Source: Blastochloris sulfoviridis | GTDB lineage: Bacteria; Pseudomonadota; Alphaproteobacteria; Rhizobiales; Xanthobacteraceae | DNA length: 64,000 nt | Assembly (NCBI RefSeq): GCF_008630065.1 | Contig: NZ_VWPL01000015.1 | Location: 22,449-86,448, forward strand | Direction of reading: 5' to 3' | Part shown: in pieces, positions 42,871 to 51,939 of the stretch | Layout: each line of letters starts with the position of its first letter | How positions within the stretch are numbered: the stretch's first letter is position 1 | The notes under the pieces: model-generated | Database searches by the model: none | What the model saw: only the letters and a program-made list of their open reading frames with translations | Told to the model about the DNA's origin: nothing | Translations under genes and position numbers: made by a program

Positions 42871-44144
42871 TGGACCGTCTCCGCGACACGTGGCGCGTCC
42901 TCGCTCGTCTCCGTCGCGGCCTCCGCGCGCAACTCGGACGCTGTGAAAGGCGTCTCCCACTGGCTCTGCGATGTGATGGCCAGCGCCCGGCCCTTGCCGT
43001 CCTTCGCCACCTTGGCGGGTGTCGCCGGCTGTCGCGTGCTCGCCTGCTTTGCCGTCCTGCCGGCTGCGCCCGAGGTTGGTGCCGGCGTGGTGCGCGCACC
43101 ATTGCTAACGGCCGGCTGCGGCGCGGCTGCGGGCGGGTTTGCCGGCGCCGCGGCCGTGGCGGCAGCGGGTGCAGGCGCCGTCGTGCCAGCGACGTCGGAC
43201 GCCGCTTTCTCCCCACCGGCATCGGCGGCGTCCGCCGGCTGTTCGCCCTCGCTCTGGTTCGCCTGCGGGTGCACCGTGCTGGAGACCAGCCACTGCTCGG
43301 TATCGAGATCCTGGATCGCCTGCGACTGGAACGCCTTGTCGCGGAAGGACCACACGTTCCGCGCCGCCCCTTCGACGATCATGGCGTAGACGGCCTTCTC
43401 GATCGCCTGCTGCACGGCGATCTGCTTCGGCTCGTTGGTCGAGAAGCCGGCTTCCGCGTCCAGGATCTTGTCGATCGCCACGTACTTGAATGCGCCGCCA
43501 CGCACCGCGATCGACACGATCGTCTTGTGCGACACCACCGACAGCAGGACCTCGCCGGTCTTGGTGCTGACAACCCGCAGATAGACCGTGACCGTGTCCT
43601 CGCGGTATTGAACGTCGCCGCCCACGCCCAGGTATTTCGCCCCGATCCCGCCGGTACGCACATTGCTGTCGAAGCCGATGATGCCGCCTTCGAGCAGCAC
43701 GCCCGCGAACAGCAGCGGCGGCAAGGCCTTCGGATTGACCGAGCGCTCGCCGAGATACAGGTTGCGCATATCGGCGATGATGCGGCGTTCCTTCAGCAGG
43801 TTGTCGAGCTTCTCGCGCTCCACCACCATGAACCAGCTGCCATTGCCGGCATCCTGCAGGGACTTGATGATGACCGACGTCGCGCCCTGCGTGACGGCGC
43901 GCGACAGCTGCTGGACCGTCTCGGCCGGTTTGAACTGGCCCGTCTGGTCCGTATAGGAATAGACGGCGACGGCGACCTTCTGCGCCGGCGGCGGCAACTC
44001 GCGCAGCTTGGCGTTGATCCGCGTGACCGGGTTGAGGACAGGCGGCAGGATGCCTTCATTCGGCTTGGCAAGGGTCTCGGCGACCGGCCCGGCGCAGCCG
44101 CCAGCCACCAGAAGACACAGCAAAGCCGCCATTAGACGCCCCAT
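42867..44144 (-). CDS. csgG: Curli secretion channel CsgG with long C-terminal tail
   Basis: The outer-membrane lipoprotein pore that exports curlins. The ATG at 44142-44144 gives a lipoprotein signal ending in AGGC near residue 17. The mature domain matches CsgG: KVAVAVYSYTDQTGQFKP, the segment GSWFMVVEREKLDNLLKERR, GGIIGFDSNVRTGGIGAKYLG and VTVYLRVVSTKTGEVLLSV. The core ends near residue 280. A Pro/Ala/Ser-rich extension of about 130 residues follows (425 in total), while the usual CsgG is about 277 residues. The tail could be a periplasmic linker; that is inference. It lies between csgF and the curlins. Confidence 0.92.
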   Translation of the reverse strand: MGRLMAALLCLLVAGGCAGPVAETLAKPNEGILPPVLNPVTRINAKLRELPPPAQKVAVAVYSYTDQTGQFKPAETVQQLSRAVTQGATSVIIKSLQDAGNGSWFMVVEREKLDNLLKERRIIADMRNLYLGERSVNPKALPPLLFAGVLLEGGIIGFDSNVRTGGIGAKYLGVGGDVQYREDTVTVYLRVVSTKTGEVLLSVVSHKTIVSIAVRGGAFKYVAIDKILDAEAGFSTNEPKQIAVQQAIEKAVYAMIVEGAARNVWSFRDKAFQSQAIQDLDTEQWLVSSTVHPQANQSEGEQPADAADAGGEKAASDVAGTTAPAPAAATAAAPANPPAAAPQPAVSNGARTTPAPTSGAAGRTAKQASTRQPATPAKVAKDGKGRALAITSQSQWETPFTASELRAEAATETSEDAPRVAETVQ

Positions 44145-44197
44145 CCCTACACCTGCAACGACTGACAAGAGTTCGGTTCACCCGTTCGTTCGGCCTC

Positions 44198-44320
44198 ATA
44201 CGGTTTCCGGCCGATCAGGCCGGAGAACCGCATTCCGATCGCCGAAAATCCCGTTTCTGAACAAAGGGTTTTCGGCGAGATCGTTTCCGGTATCCCGAAG
44301 GGATCGACCGGAAACCGTAT
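44198..44320 (+). repeat. Three-hairpin intergenic element (family A, copy 2)
   Basis: 123 bp between csgF and csgG, from ATACGGTTTCCGG (44198) to CCGGAAACCGTAT (44320), which form 13-bp terminal inverted repeats. Inside are a CGCCGAAAATCCC/GGGTTTTCGGCG stem and a TTTCCGGTATCCC/GGGATCGACCGGAAA stem. Confidence 0.85.
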
Positions 44321-44368
44321 CAAAGGCGCGCGCACCCGTGCTTGGCCGTGGCGCGCCTCTGCCGCCGT

Positions 44369-44845
44369 CTACTGCGTGATCGTCGGGATGATGATTTCGC
44401 TGATCTGGCCGGTTTGCAGGTCGGTGACCAGCAAGCGGACTTCCGTGCCGGTATTGGTCCAGCTCACTTCCTGGTCATCGAACTTGATGCGCCCCTGGTC
44501 CTGGGCGTTCTCGCCGAAAATCGCCTCCGAGACCTGCGACGCCAGGCTCGAATAGAGCCGAGTCTGCAGCATCTGGATGAAACGATCCGACATCGAAGTC
44601 GCGGTTTGCCGAGCGGCCGCCGCATCAGCCTTGGCCTTATACTCGTTCTGCGCGTTCGCGAGACCGAAGAGATGAGACGAATTGAGCGGACTGCCGCCGA
44701 ATGACGGACTGGTGGGCGTGTAAACAAGCTCCGAGGCGAGAGCGCTCGGAGCGCTGATCGAGAGGACAACTCCACCTGCGACCGCAACGCCGGCAATAAG
44801 GTGCCGCAACGAGTAGCCCCGCAACGAAAAGCTCCGTAACGACAT
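44369..44845 (-). CDS. csgF: Curli assembly factor CsgF
   Basis: A 158-residue exported protein that in Escherichia coli binds the CsgG pore mouth and helps nucleate fibres. A signal peptide (LIAGVAVAGGVVLSISA, cleavage near ALA-SEL) is followed by the CsgF hallmark ELVYTPTSPSFGGSPLNSS, the pore-binding N-terminal peptide. A helical middle (RFIQMLQTRLYSSLASQVSE) and a C-terminal strand region (VRLLVTDLQTGQISEIIIP) complete the family pattern. It is the first gene of the leftward curli operon. Confidence 0.9.
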   Translation of the reverse strand: MSLRSFSLRGYSLRHLIAGVAVAGGVVLSISAPSALASELVYTPTSPSFGGSPLNSSHLFGLANAQNEYKAKADAAAARQTATSMSDRFIQMLQTRLYSSLASQVSEAIFGENAQDQGRIKFDDQEVSWTNTGTEVRLLVTDLQTGQISEIIIPTITQ

Positions 44846-45958
44846 GCTTCCCCCCGTTTGGCCGCAGTGATCGGTTGCGCGAATCTTGATTAAACGTAAC
44901 CAATGCGTGCGAAACCGATCAACGCGTTAGTGTTTCGTTAGCCAATTAATGTTGCGTCGATACTAAAAAGTTTAAGTGTCGCATATTTGCCACGCCTATG
45001 TTCGCACTTGCACTCCGCCTAGACAGTCGAATGCGCGCGGCGCAACCTCGAAGTATTTAATTTATACAAAAATAACTAATATAAGTTGCCTACATCAACA
45101 TATGGTTGCAGCCGAAGATGGTTCGCCCAGAGGATCGGGCGATCGGGCGATCGGGTCATGCTGCGCACAGCGAGACGCCTCGCAGAGGGGCCGGCCTGCT
45201 GCCGTCTATTCGGGCGGGGTCGCCGAGATGCCAGATCCTCCCCGCCGAGCGCAAAGTCCGCGAGCAGGCCGCTGAAATCTCCATGCGGACGCGGCGCCTT
45301 TCGCAATGCTGTGTGGGGATGCTGGGCGTGGTGGCCGCCTTCGCCGGCCATGCCGAGTTGGACATCCGCGCCGGGCACAGGGCGATCCTCATCACCACAT
45401 GTGTCCGCCGTGCTGGTCTGCATGGTGCTGGCGGCGCCGAATCCGGCGAACGGCGTCCGTCCCAGCATACCGCCGTTCGATGCCCGCCGGACAGGCGCCG
45501 TCACCAAGTCCACAACCAAATCATGTAGATTTTATGCGCCGCGCGTTCAATTCGCCGACGTGACGCTCAGTTTCCTGCGGGAAAAGGCTCCCCGGAACTG
45601 AACCGCCTTCCGTGATTTAGTCACCGACAATTATCGGCGCGATATGTTGTGTTGGACAGGATGCCTTTTCAATTCCGCAACTGCCCCCTTGTCCAAGGAC
45701 TTTTGCGTCATGATGTGAACGGGGAATGGTCGCGTTGGCTGCGGATGTTGACGTGATGGACGGGCGCAGGGTGGCGACGGTCTCCACCGGCGTAACCGAT
45801 CCGACCGCCGCTGCGCTCGCATCCGGCGGCTGGCCCCGGTCCTGCCGCTACGGCACCACGCCCGCGACCACGGCAGCGACGTCTGCCGCTGCGGGGCCTG
45901 TTCCTGACCTTGCCCCATCCCCACATCTCCCACTCTGCACGCCCCGAAGGAGCCCCCG
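44846..45958. other. Long intergenic region upstream of csgF
   Basis: About 1.1 kb between two divergent genes. 44880-45110 is markedly AT-rich for this genome and is the likely regulatory region of the curli operon. 45133-45156 has three tandem GATCGGGC units. A plus-strand frame at 45283-45528 starts with a signal-peptide-like stretch (VGMLGVVAAFAGHA), but the rest is unrecognised and Arg-rich, so it may be a remnant. No CsgD, CsgE or other curli gene is visible. Confidence 0.55.
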
Positions 45959-47281
45959 ATGCCTCAACGTAAGATCGTCACCAAGGCCCTGCCCGTGCCC
46001 ACGTCGCGCCTGTCGCGCATGGCCAGGCTGGGCGGGCTCGCCTCCTCCATCGCGGGCAACGTTGCCACCGAAGCCGCGCGGCAGTTGGCGCGCGGCCAGC
46101 GCCCGCGCATGGAGAACCTGCTGCTCACCCCCGCCAATGCGATGAAGGTCGCCGACCAGCTCGCGCGGATGCGCGGGGCGGCGATGAAGGTGGGCCAGCT
46201 GATGTCGATGGACGCAGGCGACGTGCTGCCGCCGGAACTGGCGCAGATCTTCGCCCGCCTGCGCGCCGACGCCCATCACATGCCCTGGCCGCAACTGAAG
46301 CGAGTGCTGGCCCAGGCTTGGGGCCCCGACTGGCGGAGCCGGTTCGAGACCTTCGATGTCCATCCCCTCGCTGCGGCCTCGATCGGCCAGGTCCACCGGG
46401 CGCGAACCAAGGATGGCCGCGACCTGGCGATCAAGGTGCAGTACCCCGGCGTCCGCCGCAGCATCGATTCCGACGTGGACAACGTCGCCTCGCTGATCCG
46501 CGTCGCCGGGATGCTGCCGCGGCACGTGGATATCGCCCCCATGCTGGCCGAGGCCAAGCGCCAGCTGCACGAGGAGGCGGATTACGAGCGCGAGGGCCGC
46601 TGCCTCTCGCAATTCGGCGCGCTGCTCGCCGACCGGCCCGAGTTCCGCGTGCCCGAGCTGCACCCCGACCTGACGACGCAGAACGTGCTGGCGATGGCCT
46701 ATGTCGAGGGCAGTCCGGTGGACGACCTCGCCACCGCGTCGCAGGCCGAGCGCAACCGGGTGATGACGCTGCTGATCGACCTGCTCTTCCGCGAGCTGTT
46801 CGAGTTCCGCTTGATGCAGACCGACCCGAACTTCGCCAACTACCGTTATGTGCCCGGGACCGGGCAGGTGATCCTTCTCGACTTCGGAGCCACCCGCGCC
46901 TTCCCCGACGATTTCGCCAACCACTTCCGCCGCCTCGTGCGCGCAGGGCTCGCGGGCGACCGCGACGGCATCCGCGCGGCCGCGATGGAGATCGGCTTCC
47001 TGGCCGACGACACGCCCGCGCGCCTGGAGCAGGCCATGCTGGAGATGTTCGAGATGTCGCTCGAACCGCTGCGGCGAAATGCGCCCTTCGACTTCGGCGC
47101 CACGGACCTGGCGATGCGGATGCGCCAGTCGGGCATGGCCATGGCCGAGGATCACAGGCATGTCCGCATCCCGCCGATGGACACGTTCTTCCTGCAGCGC
47201 AAGTTCGGCGGCATCTACCTGCTTGCCACGCGGATGCGGGCGCAGGTCAATTTGCGCGCCCAGCTCGAACCGCTTCTTTGA
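45959..47281 (+). CDS. ABC1/UbiB/AarF-family atypical kinase
   Basis: A 440-residue protein of the ABC1 (UbiB/Coq8) atypical kinase-like family; members support ubiquinone synthesis or lipid handling. Family motifs are KVGQLMSMD (the KxGQ motif), AAASIGQVHRA (the A-rich nucleotide loop), LAIKVQYPG (catalytic-type Lys), TDPNFANYRY and ILLDFGATRAF (metal-binding Asp). There is no C-terminal membrane pair as in UbiB. AAGGAG lies before the ATG at 45959. A methyltransferase gene follows in the same direction. The first base of a family A repeat supplies the last base of its stop codon. Confidence 0.9.
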   Translation: MPQRKIVTKALPVPTSRLSRMARLGGLASSIAGNVATEAARQLARGQRPRMENLLLTPANAMKVADQLARMRGAAMKVGQLMSMDAGDVLPPELAQIFARLRADAHHMPWPQLKRVLAQAWGPDWRSRFETFDVHPLAAASIGQVHRARTKDGRDLAIKVQYPGVRRSIDSDVDNVASLIRVAGMLPRHVDIAPMLAEAKRQLHEEADYEREGRCLSQFGALLADRPEFRVPELHPDLTTQNVLAMAYVEGSPVDDLATASQAERNRVMTLLIDLLFRELFEFRLMQTDPNFANYRYVPGTGQVILLDFGATRAFPDDFANHFRRLVRAGLAGDRDGIRAAAMEIGFLADDTPARLEQAMLEMFEMSLEPLRRNAPFDFGATDLAMRMRQSGMAMAEDHRHVRIPPMDTFFLQRKFGGIYLLATRMRAQVNLRAQLEPLL

Positions 47282-47400
47282 TACGAGATCCGGCTGATCG
47301 AGCCGGGGTTTCGCATTCCGTTCGCCGGGATCCCGGTCTCCACGACGGGTTTTCGGCGAGTCTGCGTCCGGGGATCACGGCGTGATCACCCGGAAACCGT
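47281..47400 (+). repeat. Three-hairpin intergenic element (family A, diverged copy 3)
   Basis: A degenerate copy: ATACGAGATCCGGCTG at the left, a CGCCGGGATCCC/GGGTTTTCGGCG middle stem and CCGGAAACCGT at the right end (47400). It fills the gap between the kinase-like and methyltransferase genes. Confidence 0.65.
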
Positions 47401-47427
47401 CTGATGATACGTCGGGAGCGACCCGCA

Positions 47428-48102
47428 ATGGCCAAGGCCGGACACGTCAAGTTCTGGGACAGGATCGCCGACCGCTACGCCGCGCGGCCGGTCAAGGATC
47501 CGGCGGCCTATGAGGCGATGCTGGCCGACGCCGCCGGTCGGCTCGGACCTACCGACCGGGTGCTGGAGATCGGCTGCGGCACGGGCTCGACCGCGATCCG
47601 CCTTGCGCCCCACGTGGCGGCGTGGACGGCGACGGACTTCTCGCCCGAAATGCTGCGCATCGCCCGCGCCAAGCCCGCGCCGGAGAACCTCCGCTTCGTG
47701 CTCGCCGACGCCGGGAACGCCTTCGACGGCGGCCCCTTCGACGCCATCTGCGCCTTCCAGGTGCTGCATCTGGTGGGCGACCTCCCCGGCACGCTCTCCG
47801 GCATCCACGCGAACCTGAAGCCCGGCGGCCTGATGATCGCCAAGACCTGGTGCTTCGCCGAAATGGGGCTCAAGCTGCGCAGCCTGTTCCTGGCCTTGCG
47901 CGTGCTCGGCATGTTTCCGTCCGCCAAGGCGCTGACGAAGATCGCGCTGCGCCAGGCCATCCGCGACGCCGGCTTCGAGATCGAGGACGAGCGCGTCTTC
48001 GGCACGAACCCCCACGGCCCCTACATCGTCGCCCGCAAGCCCAGCCGTTTTGAGGGTGCCATCCGATCCGATCGCATCGGGTCGGACGCTCCAAGCCTCT
48101 GA
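47428..48102 (+). CDS. Class I SAM-dependent methyltransferase
   Basis: A 224-residue Rossmann-fold methyltransferase. Motif I is VLEIGCGTGSTAIRLA near residue 45, followed by an acidic residue (ATDFSPEML) and the post-I segment FVLADAGNAFDGGPFDAICAF. The substrate is unknown; pairing with an ABC1 kinase hints at quinone or lipid methylation, but this is inference. The start is the ATG at 47428 with GGGAG nine bases upstream; an earlier ATG at 47404 is inside repeat DNA. The last 15 or so codons run into a family C palindrome (48055-48096), so the C-terminus is repeat-derived. Confidence 0.88.
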   Translation: MAKAGHVKFWDRIADRYAARPVKDPAAYEAMLADAAGRLGPTDRVLEIGCGTGSTAIRLAPHVAAWTATDFSPEMLRIARAKPAPENLRFVLADAGNAFDGGPFDAICAFQVLHLVGDLPGTLSGIHANLKPGGLMIAKTWCFAEMGLKLRSLFLALRVLGMFPSAKALTKIALRQAIRDAGFEIEDERVFGTNPHGPYIVARKPSRFEGAIRSDRIGSDAPSL

Positions 48103-48152
48103 GTTGGCGCAGTCTCCGCGAAGCCGGTTGCCGGTTCTGCGGCGCATGCCCT
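48055..48152. repeat. Palindromic repeats (families C and B) at a gene 3' end
   Basis: 48055-48096 has GTGCCATCCGATC and GGTCGGACGCTCC arms and overlaps the methyltransferase stop. 48105-48152 is a family B copy with GCGCAGTCTCCGCG, a CCGGTT core and CTGCGGCGCATGC. Confidence 0.6.
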
Positions 48153-48271
48153 GGCCCATCCGACGAAAGTCTTTCGGCTCGTCGCTTGCGGTGCACAACG
48201 CGCTGGCCTAGTCGTCGCCGGTCGATAGTTTCACCCGGTTTCGTGCGCAAAGCGACCCAAGGAATTCCAGC

Positions 48272-48877
48272 ATGGCAGAACAGAAACTCGGCAATCCGGC
48301 CGTCGTCGGATTGGCCGGATTTGGCCTCACGACGATGGTCCTGCAGTTCCACAATGTCGGCTGGATGGGCCTCGGCCCGGTGATCTGGCTCGGCCTGATC
48401 TTCGGCGGGCTGGCGCAGATGATTGCCGGTCTGCAGGAGATGAAGACCGGCAACAATTTCGGCTATTGCGCCTTCACGGCCTATGGCTGCTTCTGGATCG
48501 CGCTGGCGGCCATGCTGATCGGCAACCAATACAATCTCTACGTCTCCAGCAAGACCGACGTGGGCTGGTTCCTGATCGCCTGGACGCTGTTCACCGCGAT
48601 CCTCTGGATCGGCTCGATGCGGATCTCGAGCGCGCTCGCCCTCACCTTCACGCTGCTGCTCGTCGGCTTCATCCTGCTCGACCTCGCCCATTTCGGCTTC
48701 CCGGCGCTCACCGTGGTGGCCGGCTACGAGCTGATGGCCTGCGCCGCGATGGCCTGGTACATCATGGCCCACCTGATCTTCGCCGACGTGTTCGGCCGCG
48801 ACGTCCTCCCCGTCGGCAAGCCGTGGCTGCGCCCGCGCAGCACGCCTGCCGCCACCCTGAAGGCCGCCCAAGCCTGA
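48272..48877 (+). CDS. GPR1/FUN34/YaaH (SatP)-family acetate/succinate permease
   Basis: A 201-residue inner-membrane protein with six hydrophobic helices. The family motif appears near the N-terminus as NPAVVGLAGFGLTTMVL (NPAPxGL type), and later GGLAQMIAGLQEMKTGNNFG matches the conserved second region. SatP-type proteins form hexameric channels for acetate, succinate or related acids. A periplasmic cache-domain protein follows 39 bases later, suggesting joint use. Confidence 0.85.
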   Translation: MAEQKLGNPAVVGLAGFGLTTMVLQFHNVGWMGLGPVIWLGLIFGGLAQMIAGLQEMKTGNNFGYCAFTAYGCFWIALAAMLIGNQYNLYVSSKTDVGWFLIAWTLFTAILWIGSMRISSALALTFTLLLVGFILLDLAHFGFPALTVVAGYELMACAAMAWYIMAHLIFADVFGRDVLPVGKPWLRPRSTPAATLKAAQA

Positions 48878-48916
48878 GCGGCCCCGAGTCGCACACTCGA
48901 TCATCGGAGAATCATC

Positions 48917-49468
48917 ATGGGTGCAGGAAAACTGGTCGCGGCGCTCACCGTGGCCTCGACCCTCGCAATGGGCGGCATCGCCGCCGCCGGCGAGGATGCC
49001 GCAACGCCGGAGGAGGTGGTCGCCAAGGTGTCGGCGGCCTCGCGCTTCCTCCACGACAAGGGCGCGTCCGGCCTCGCCGAGTTCAACAGCAAGGACGGCC
49101 AGTGGGTGTGGAAGGACTCCTACGTGTTCGTCTACGACTGCCGTCTCGACCGGATGGTGGCGCACCCGCTGCGTCCGGATCTCGTCGGAAGGTCGGTGAT
49201 GCAGATCACCGACAACAACGGCAAGTTCATCTTCAAGGAACTGTGCAAGGCCGGCGACAACAAGCGCGGCGGCTGGGTCGAGTATCTGTGGACCCGCCCG
49301 GGTGCCGGCAATGTCTCGCGCAAGATCACCTACGCGCTCGGCGCCGAAATGGCGTTCTCGAGCGGCCTCCAGGTGGCTGCCGGCGTGTACGACGACAAGG
49401 CGACCGCTGCCGAGCTCCTGGAACTGACCCAAAAGATGACGGACCCGACGAAATACCCGGCGCACTGA
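48917..49468 (+). CDS. Periplasmic cache-domain protein
   Basis: A 183-residue secreted protein with a signal peptide (KLVAALTVASTLAMGGIAAA, cleavage near AAG) and a single cache-like ligand-binding domain. Typical features are a helix with VSAASRFLHDKG, KDSYVFVYDCRLDRMVAHP, a short glycine turn and GGWVEYLWTRPG. Soluble single-cache proteins bind small carboxylates or similar ligands. It follows the permease gene with a GGAGA-like site before the ATG at 48917. It is not attached to a signalling domain. Confidence 0.8.
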   Translation: MGAGKLVAALTVASTLAMGGIAAAGEDAATPEEVVAKVSAASRFLHDKGASGLAEFNSKDGQWVWKDSYVFVYDCRLDRMVAHPLRPDLVGRSVMQITDNNGKFIFKELCKAGDNKRGGWVEYLWTRPGAGNVSRKITYALGAEMAFSSGLQVAAGVYDDKATAAELLELTQKMTDPTKYPAH

Positions 49469-49479
49469 CGCGCAGCCAG

Positions 49480-49558
49480 AGCGGCGTCCGATCTGATCGG
49501 AATACGGCTCGAAGGCTTGATCAGCCGGAAACCGTATGACCGCTTCAGATCGGACGCG
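49480..49558. repeat. Nested repeat: family A hairpin inside a family C palindrome
   Basis: Outer arms GAGCGGCGTCCGATCTGA (from 49480) and TCAGATCGGACGCG (to 49558) are family C-like. Between them, 49502-49536 is a hairpin starting ATACGGCTCGAAGG and ending CCGGAAACCGTAT, with the family A terminal sequence. Confidence 0.65.
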
Positions 49559-49642
49559 TCCCAAGTCGTCGCGCCGGCGCCGCGTGCGTGCCGGCCGCCC
49601 CCCTGCCCGGCCTGCAATGCGCAACGTGCGGCACCCGCGGCG

Positions 49643-50167
49643 TCATTCTTCCGGTGGGGACCCGCCGATCAGCAGAATCGGGTCGCCGAGGGCGTCGCCG
49701 ACAGGCGTTTGGTTCGGCTCTTGCAGCGCCTCGTCGGCGATCTGGCTTGCGGCGACCGCCGGCAGAGAGACGTGCGTCGCCTCGTCTATGCGGATGTTTC
49801 TGGCGCTGGAGAGCGGGCGCCCGGGCGCATAGCCCAATTTCGGCGGTGTCCAGAAATTGACCTGGATGCCGGTCCAGTCGACCTGCACGGGGTCAATTCC
49901 GATGCGGCGACCTGCATTGGCGTGGCTCGCGGGGCCGACGCCGACAGACTGTCCGATGGCGAAGTCGTAATGGTCTGACGAGGGCGACCACCAGGGGCGC
50001 ACTTCGACGATGGCGCCACGACGCTCAAGCTCGGCTTTAAGCTGGAAGAGCGGGCCTGCGAACAATTCGTCACCGAGGCCCATATACAGGACACCGCGCG
50101 GGGCAGCGCCGGCAGGCATTGGCCACAACGCGGCAAGCACGGCGACGACAGCAGCCCCCCGCATCAT
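49643..50167 (-). CDS. Secreted protein, possibly a degenerate alpha/beta-hydrolase
   Basis: A 174-residue exported protein with signal peptide (RGAAVVAVLAALWPMPAGAA). After it comes a strand-turn segment (RGVLYMGLGDELFAG), then YDFAIGQSVGVGPASHANAG, where GQSVG fits a GxSxG nucleophile elbow. IDPVQVDWTG and DEATHVSLP could supply the acid and the histidine. The protein is much shorter than common lipases and the usual GHSLGG is altered, so activity is doubtful. A second Met adds one residue of start uncertainty. Confidence 0.65.
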   Translation of the reverse strand: MMRGAAVVAVLAALWPMPAGAAPRGVLYMGLGDELFAGPLFQLKAELERRGAIVEVRPWWSPSSDHYDFAIGQSVGVGPASHANAGRRIGIDPVQVDWTGIQVNFWTPPKLGYAPGRPLSSARNIRIDEATHVSLPAVAASQIADEALQEPNQTPVGDALGDPILLIGGSPPEE

Positions 50168-50436
50168 TTCAGCACCTCATACGTCATACGTACCACGCCC
50201 AGGCCGATCATGCCGAGGCCGCGCACCGCGGCCAGTATAGCAGTTCGCGAGCTTGCGCCACGGTCGTCAATACGCACCGCAACGCCCCACCCATTCGCCA
50301 GCGCGACCCCTGGGAGCACGGCGGCCCCAGTCCCGCCGGCGGCCCGTCGCCCCCGCGGCGACGATCCCTCGCCGGCCTGCCCTCAGTGGCCGGCAGACCG
50401 TCCCCGTGTGCGCCGAGAAACTGCCGGCGACTGAGA
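50168..50436. other. Short spacer between two leftward genes
   Basis: About 270 bases with no recognisable gene. It should contain the promoter of the secreted protein gene, but no clear signal is seen. Confidence 0.4.
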
Positions 50437-51939
50437 TCAACCCGCAAGCCGCTCGACCGCTCCGTCCCGGGCGGGGGCGGCGGGATCGCCGGCCAGCGTC
50501 TCCCAGCCGAGATCGGGAAGAACGGCGATGCGCGCGCCCTTCATGGTGTTGCGCAGCACGATCGCGCCCTGCCGGTCGAGCTGCTGGAGGCGGTTGCGGG
50601 CACGGCCGACCGATCGGGTGCCGCACATGCGCGCCACGTCGAGGTCGGACGGACAGGGCTCGCCGCGCATCGCGGCGTGCGCGAACAGCACGAACACGCC
50701 GCGCAGATCCGAAGGCACCGTGCGCGCCACATCGACGACGCGCCGCCACGCCTCGGTCGCGGCCTCCTCCGGCGTCACGCCTGCCCGGCCGTCCTCCAGC
50801 CAGCCGCGGAATTCGTCCAGCCCCGGCAGCGCGCCCGGCAGGCGCTGGATCCGGCAGCGGATCTGGAAATCCTGATAGAGTGCGCCCTCGGGACGCGAGC
50901 CGGTCTCGTCCGACACCATCTCGTGGACGATCTGCCGGCAGCGGTGGTCGCGCTCCTCGGCCGAGAGCATCGGCGTTGCGGATTCCTCGTCCGGGGCCGC
51001 GGCCTCCTCGGCCCGCGCGATCTCGGCGAAGATGTCGGTGGTGGACGGCGCCGGCGGCGGCTTGCGTTCGACGATTCGCGGCGCCGACACCGGCGCCGGC
51101 GCCAGGATCTCCTCGCTGTCGGCATCGGACATGTCGGGCGGCGGCATCAGTCGCGGCGTCACGCCGCGCGAGGCCGTCTCGACGCTGCCCACCTTGATCT
51201 GCACCGCGCGCCGGGCGATCGCCGGGCCGAGGCCGACGAAGCTGCCGCGCGGCAGGTCGCGGAACATCTCGGCCTGGCGGCGCTCCATGCCGAGAAGATC
51301 GGCGGCCCGCGCCATGTCGATGTCGAGCATGGTGCGCCCCATCAGGAAGTTCGAGGCTTCGGCGGCCACGTTCTTCGCCAGCTTGGCGAGGCGCTGGGTG
51401 GCGATGATGCCGGCGAGGCCGCGCTTGCGCCCCCGGCACATCAGATTGACCATCGCCGTCAAGGACACGCGCCGCGCCTCGTCGGACACGTCGCCCGAGG
51501 CCATCGGCGCGAACAACTGGGCCTCGTCGACCACGACCAGGGCGGGATACCAGTGGGCGCGCGGCGCCTCGAACAGCCCGTCGAGGAAGATCGCCGCCGC
51601 CCGCAATTGCAGGCTCTGCTCCAGATTTTCGAGATTGAGCACGACCGACACGCGGCGCTCGCGCACGCGCGCGGCAATGCAGTCGAGGTCCGCCTCGCTC
51701 CGATTGGCGTCGACGACGATGTGCTGGAACTTGTCCGCCAGAGAAACGAAGTCGCCCTCCGGGTCGATCACGATCTGCTGGACGTGCGGCGCGCTCTGCT
51801 CAAGAATTCGGCGCAGGAGGTGGGATTTTCCGGATCCGGAATTTCCTTGCACGAGCAGGCGGGTGGCCAGCAACTCTTCCAGGTCGATCGTTGCCGCCGC
51901 GCCACCGGCCGACGCCCCAAGAACAATTTCCAACGACAC
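50437..51939 (-). CDS. HerA/FtsK-like P-loop ATPase
   Basis: A hexameric-type motor ATPase of the HerA/DUF87 class, 500 residues from the GTG at 51937-51939. This start gives VSLEIVLG, the usual beginning of close relatives as I recall them; an ATG at 52032 would add 31 low-complexity residues. Walker A is [13 protein letters not shown], Walker B is [11 protein letters not shown], and [13 protein letters not shown] carries the sensor/arginine region. The C-terminal 200 residues contain an acidic Pro-rich linker and a winged-helix-like segment ([15 protein letters not shown]). No nuclease partner (NurA) is adjacent. The role in DNA processing is not defined. Confidence 0.85.
   Translation of the reverse strand: MSLEIVLGASAGGAAATIDLEELLATRLLVQGNSGSGKSHLLRRILEQSAPHVQQIVIDPEGDFVSLADKFQHIVVDANRSEADLDCIAARVRERRVSVVLNLENLEQSLQLRAAAIFLDGLFEAPRAHWYPALVVVDEAQLFAPMASGDVSDEARRVSLTAMVNLMCRGRKRGLAGIIATQRLAKLAKNVAAEASNFLMGRTMLDIDMARAADLLGMERRQAEMFRDLPRGSFVGLGPAIARRAVQIKVGSVETASRGVTPRLMPPPDMSDADSEEILAPAPVSAPRIVERKPPPAPSTTDIFAEIARAEEAAAPDEESATPMLSAEERDHRCRQIVHEMVSDETGSRPEGALYQDFQIRCRIQRLPGALPGLDEFRGWLEDGRAGVTPEEAATEAWRRVVDVARTVPSDLRGVFVLFAHAAMRGEPCPSDLDVARMCGTRSVGRARNRLQQLDRQGAIVLRNTMKGARIAVLPDLGWETLAGDPAAPARDGAVERLAG

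Noticed and set aside
45086..45601. 171-codon frame upstream of the ABC1 kinase gene
   Set aside because: No family resemblance; overlaps competing frames on both strands; only a short signal-like segment in another frame is suggestive.
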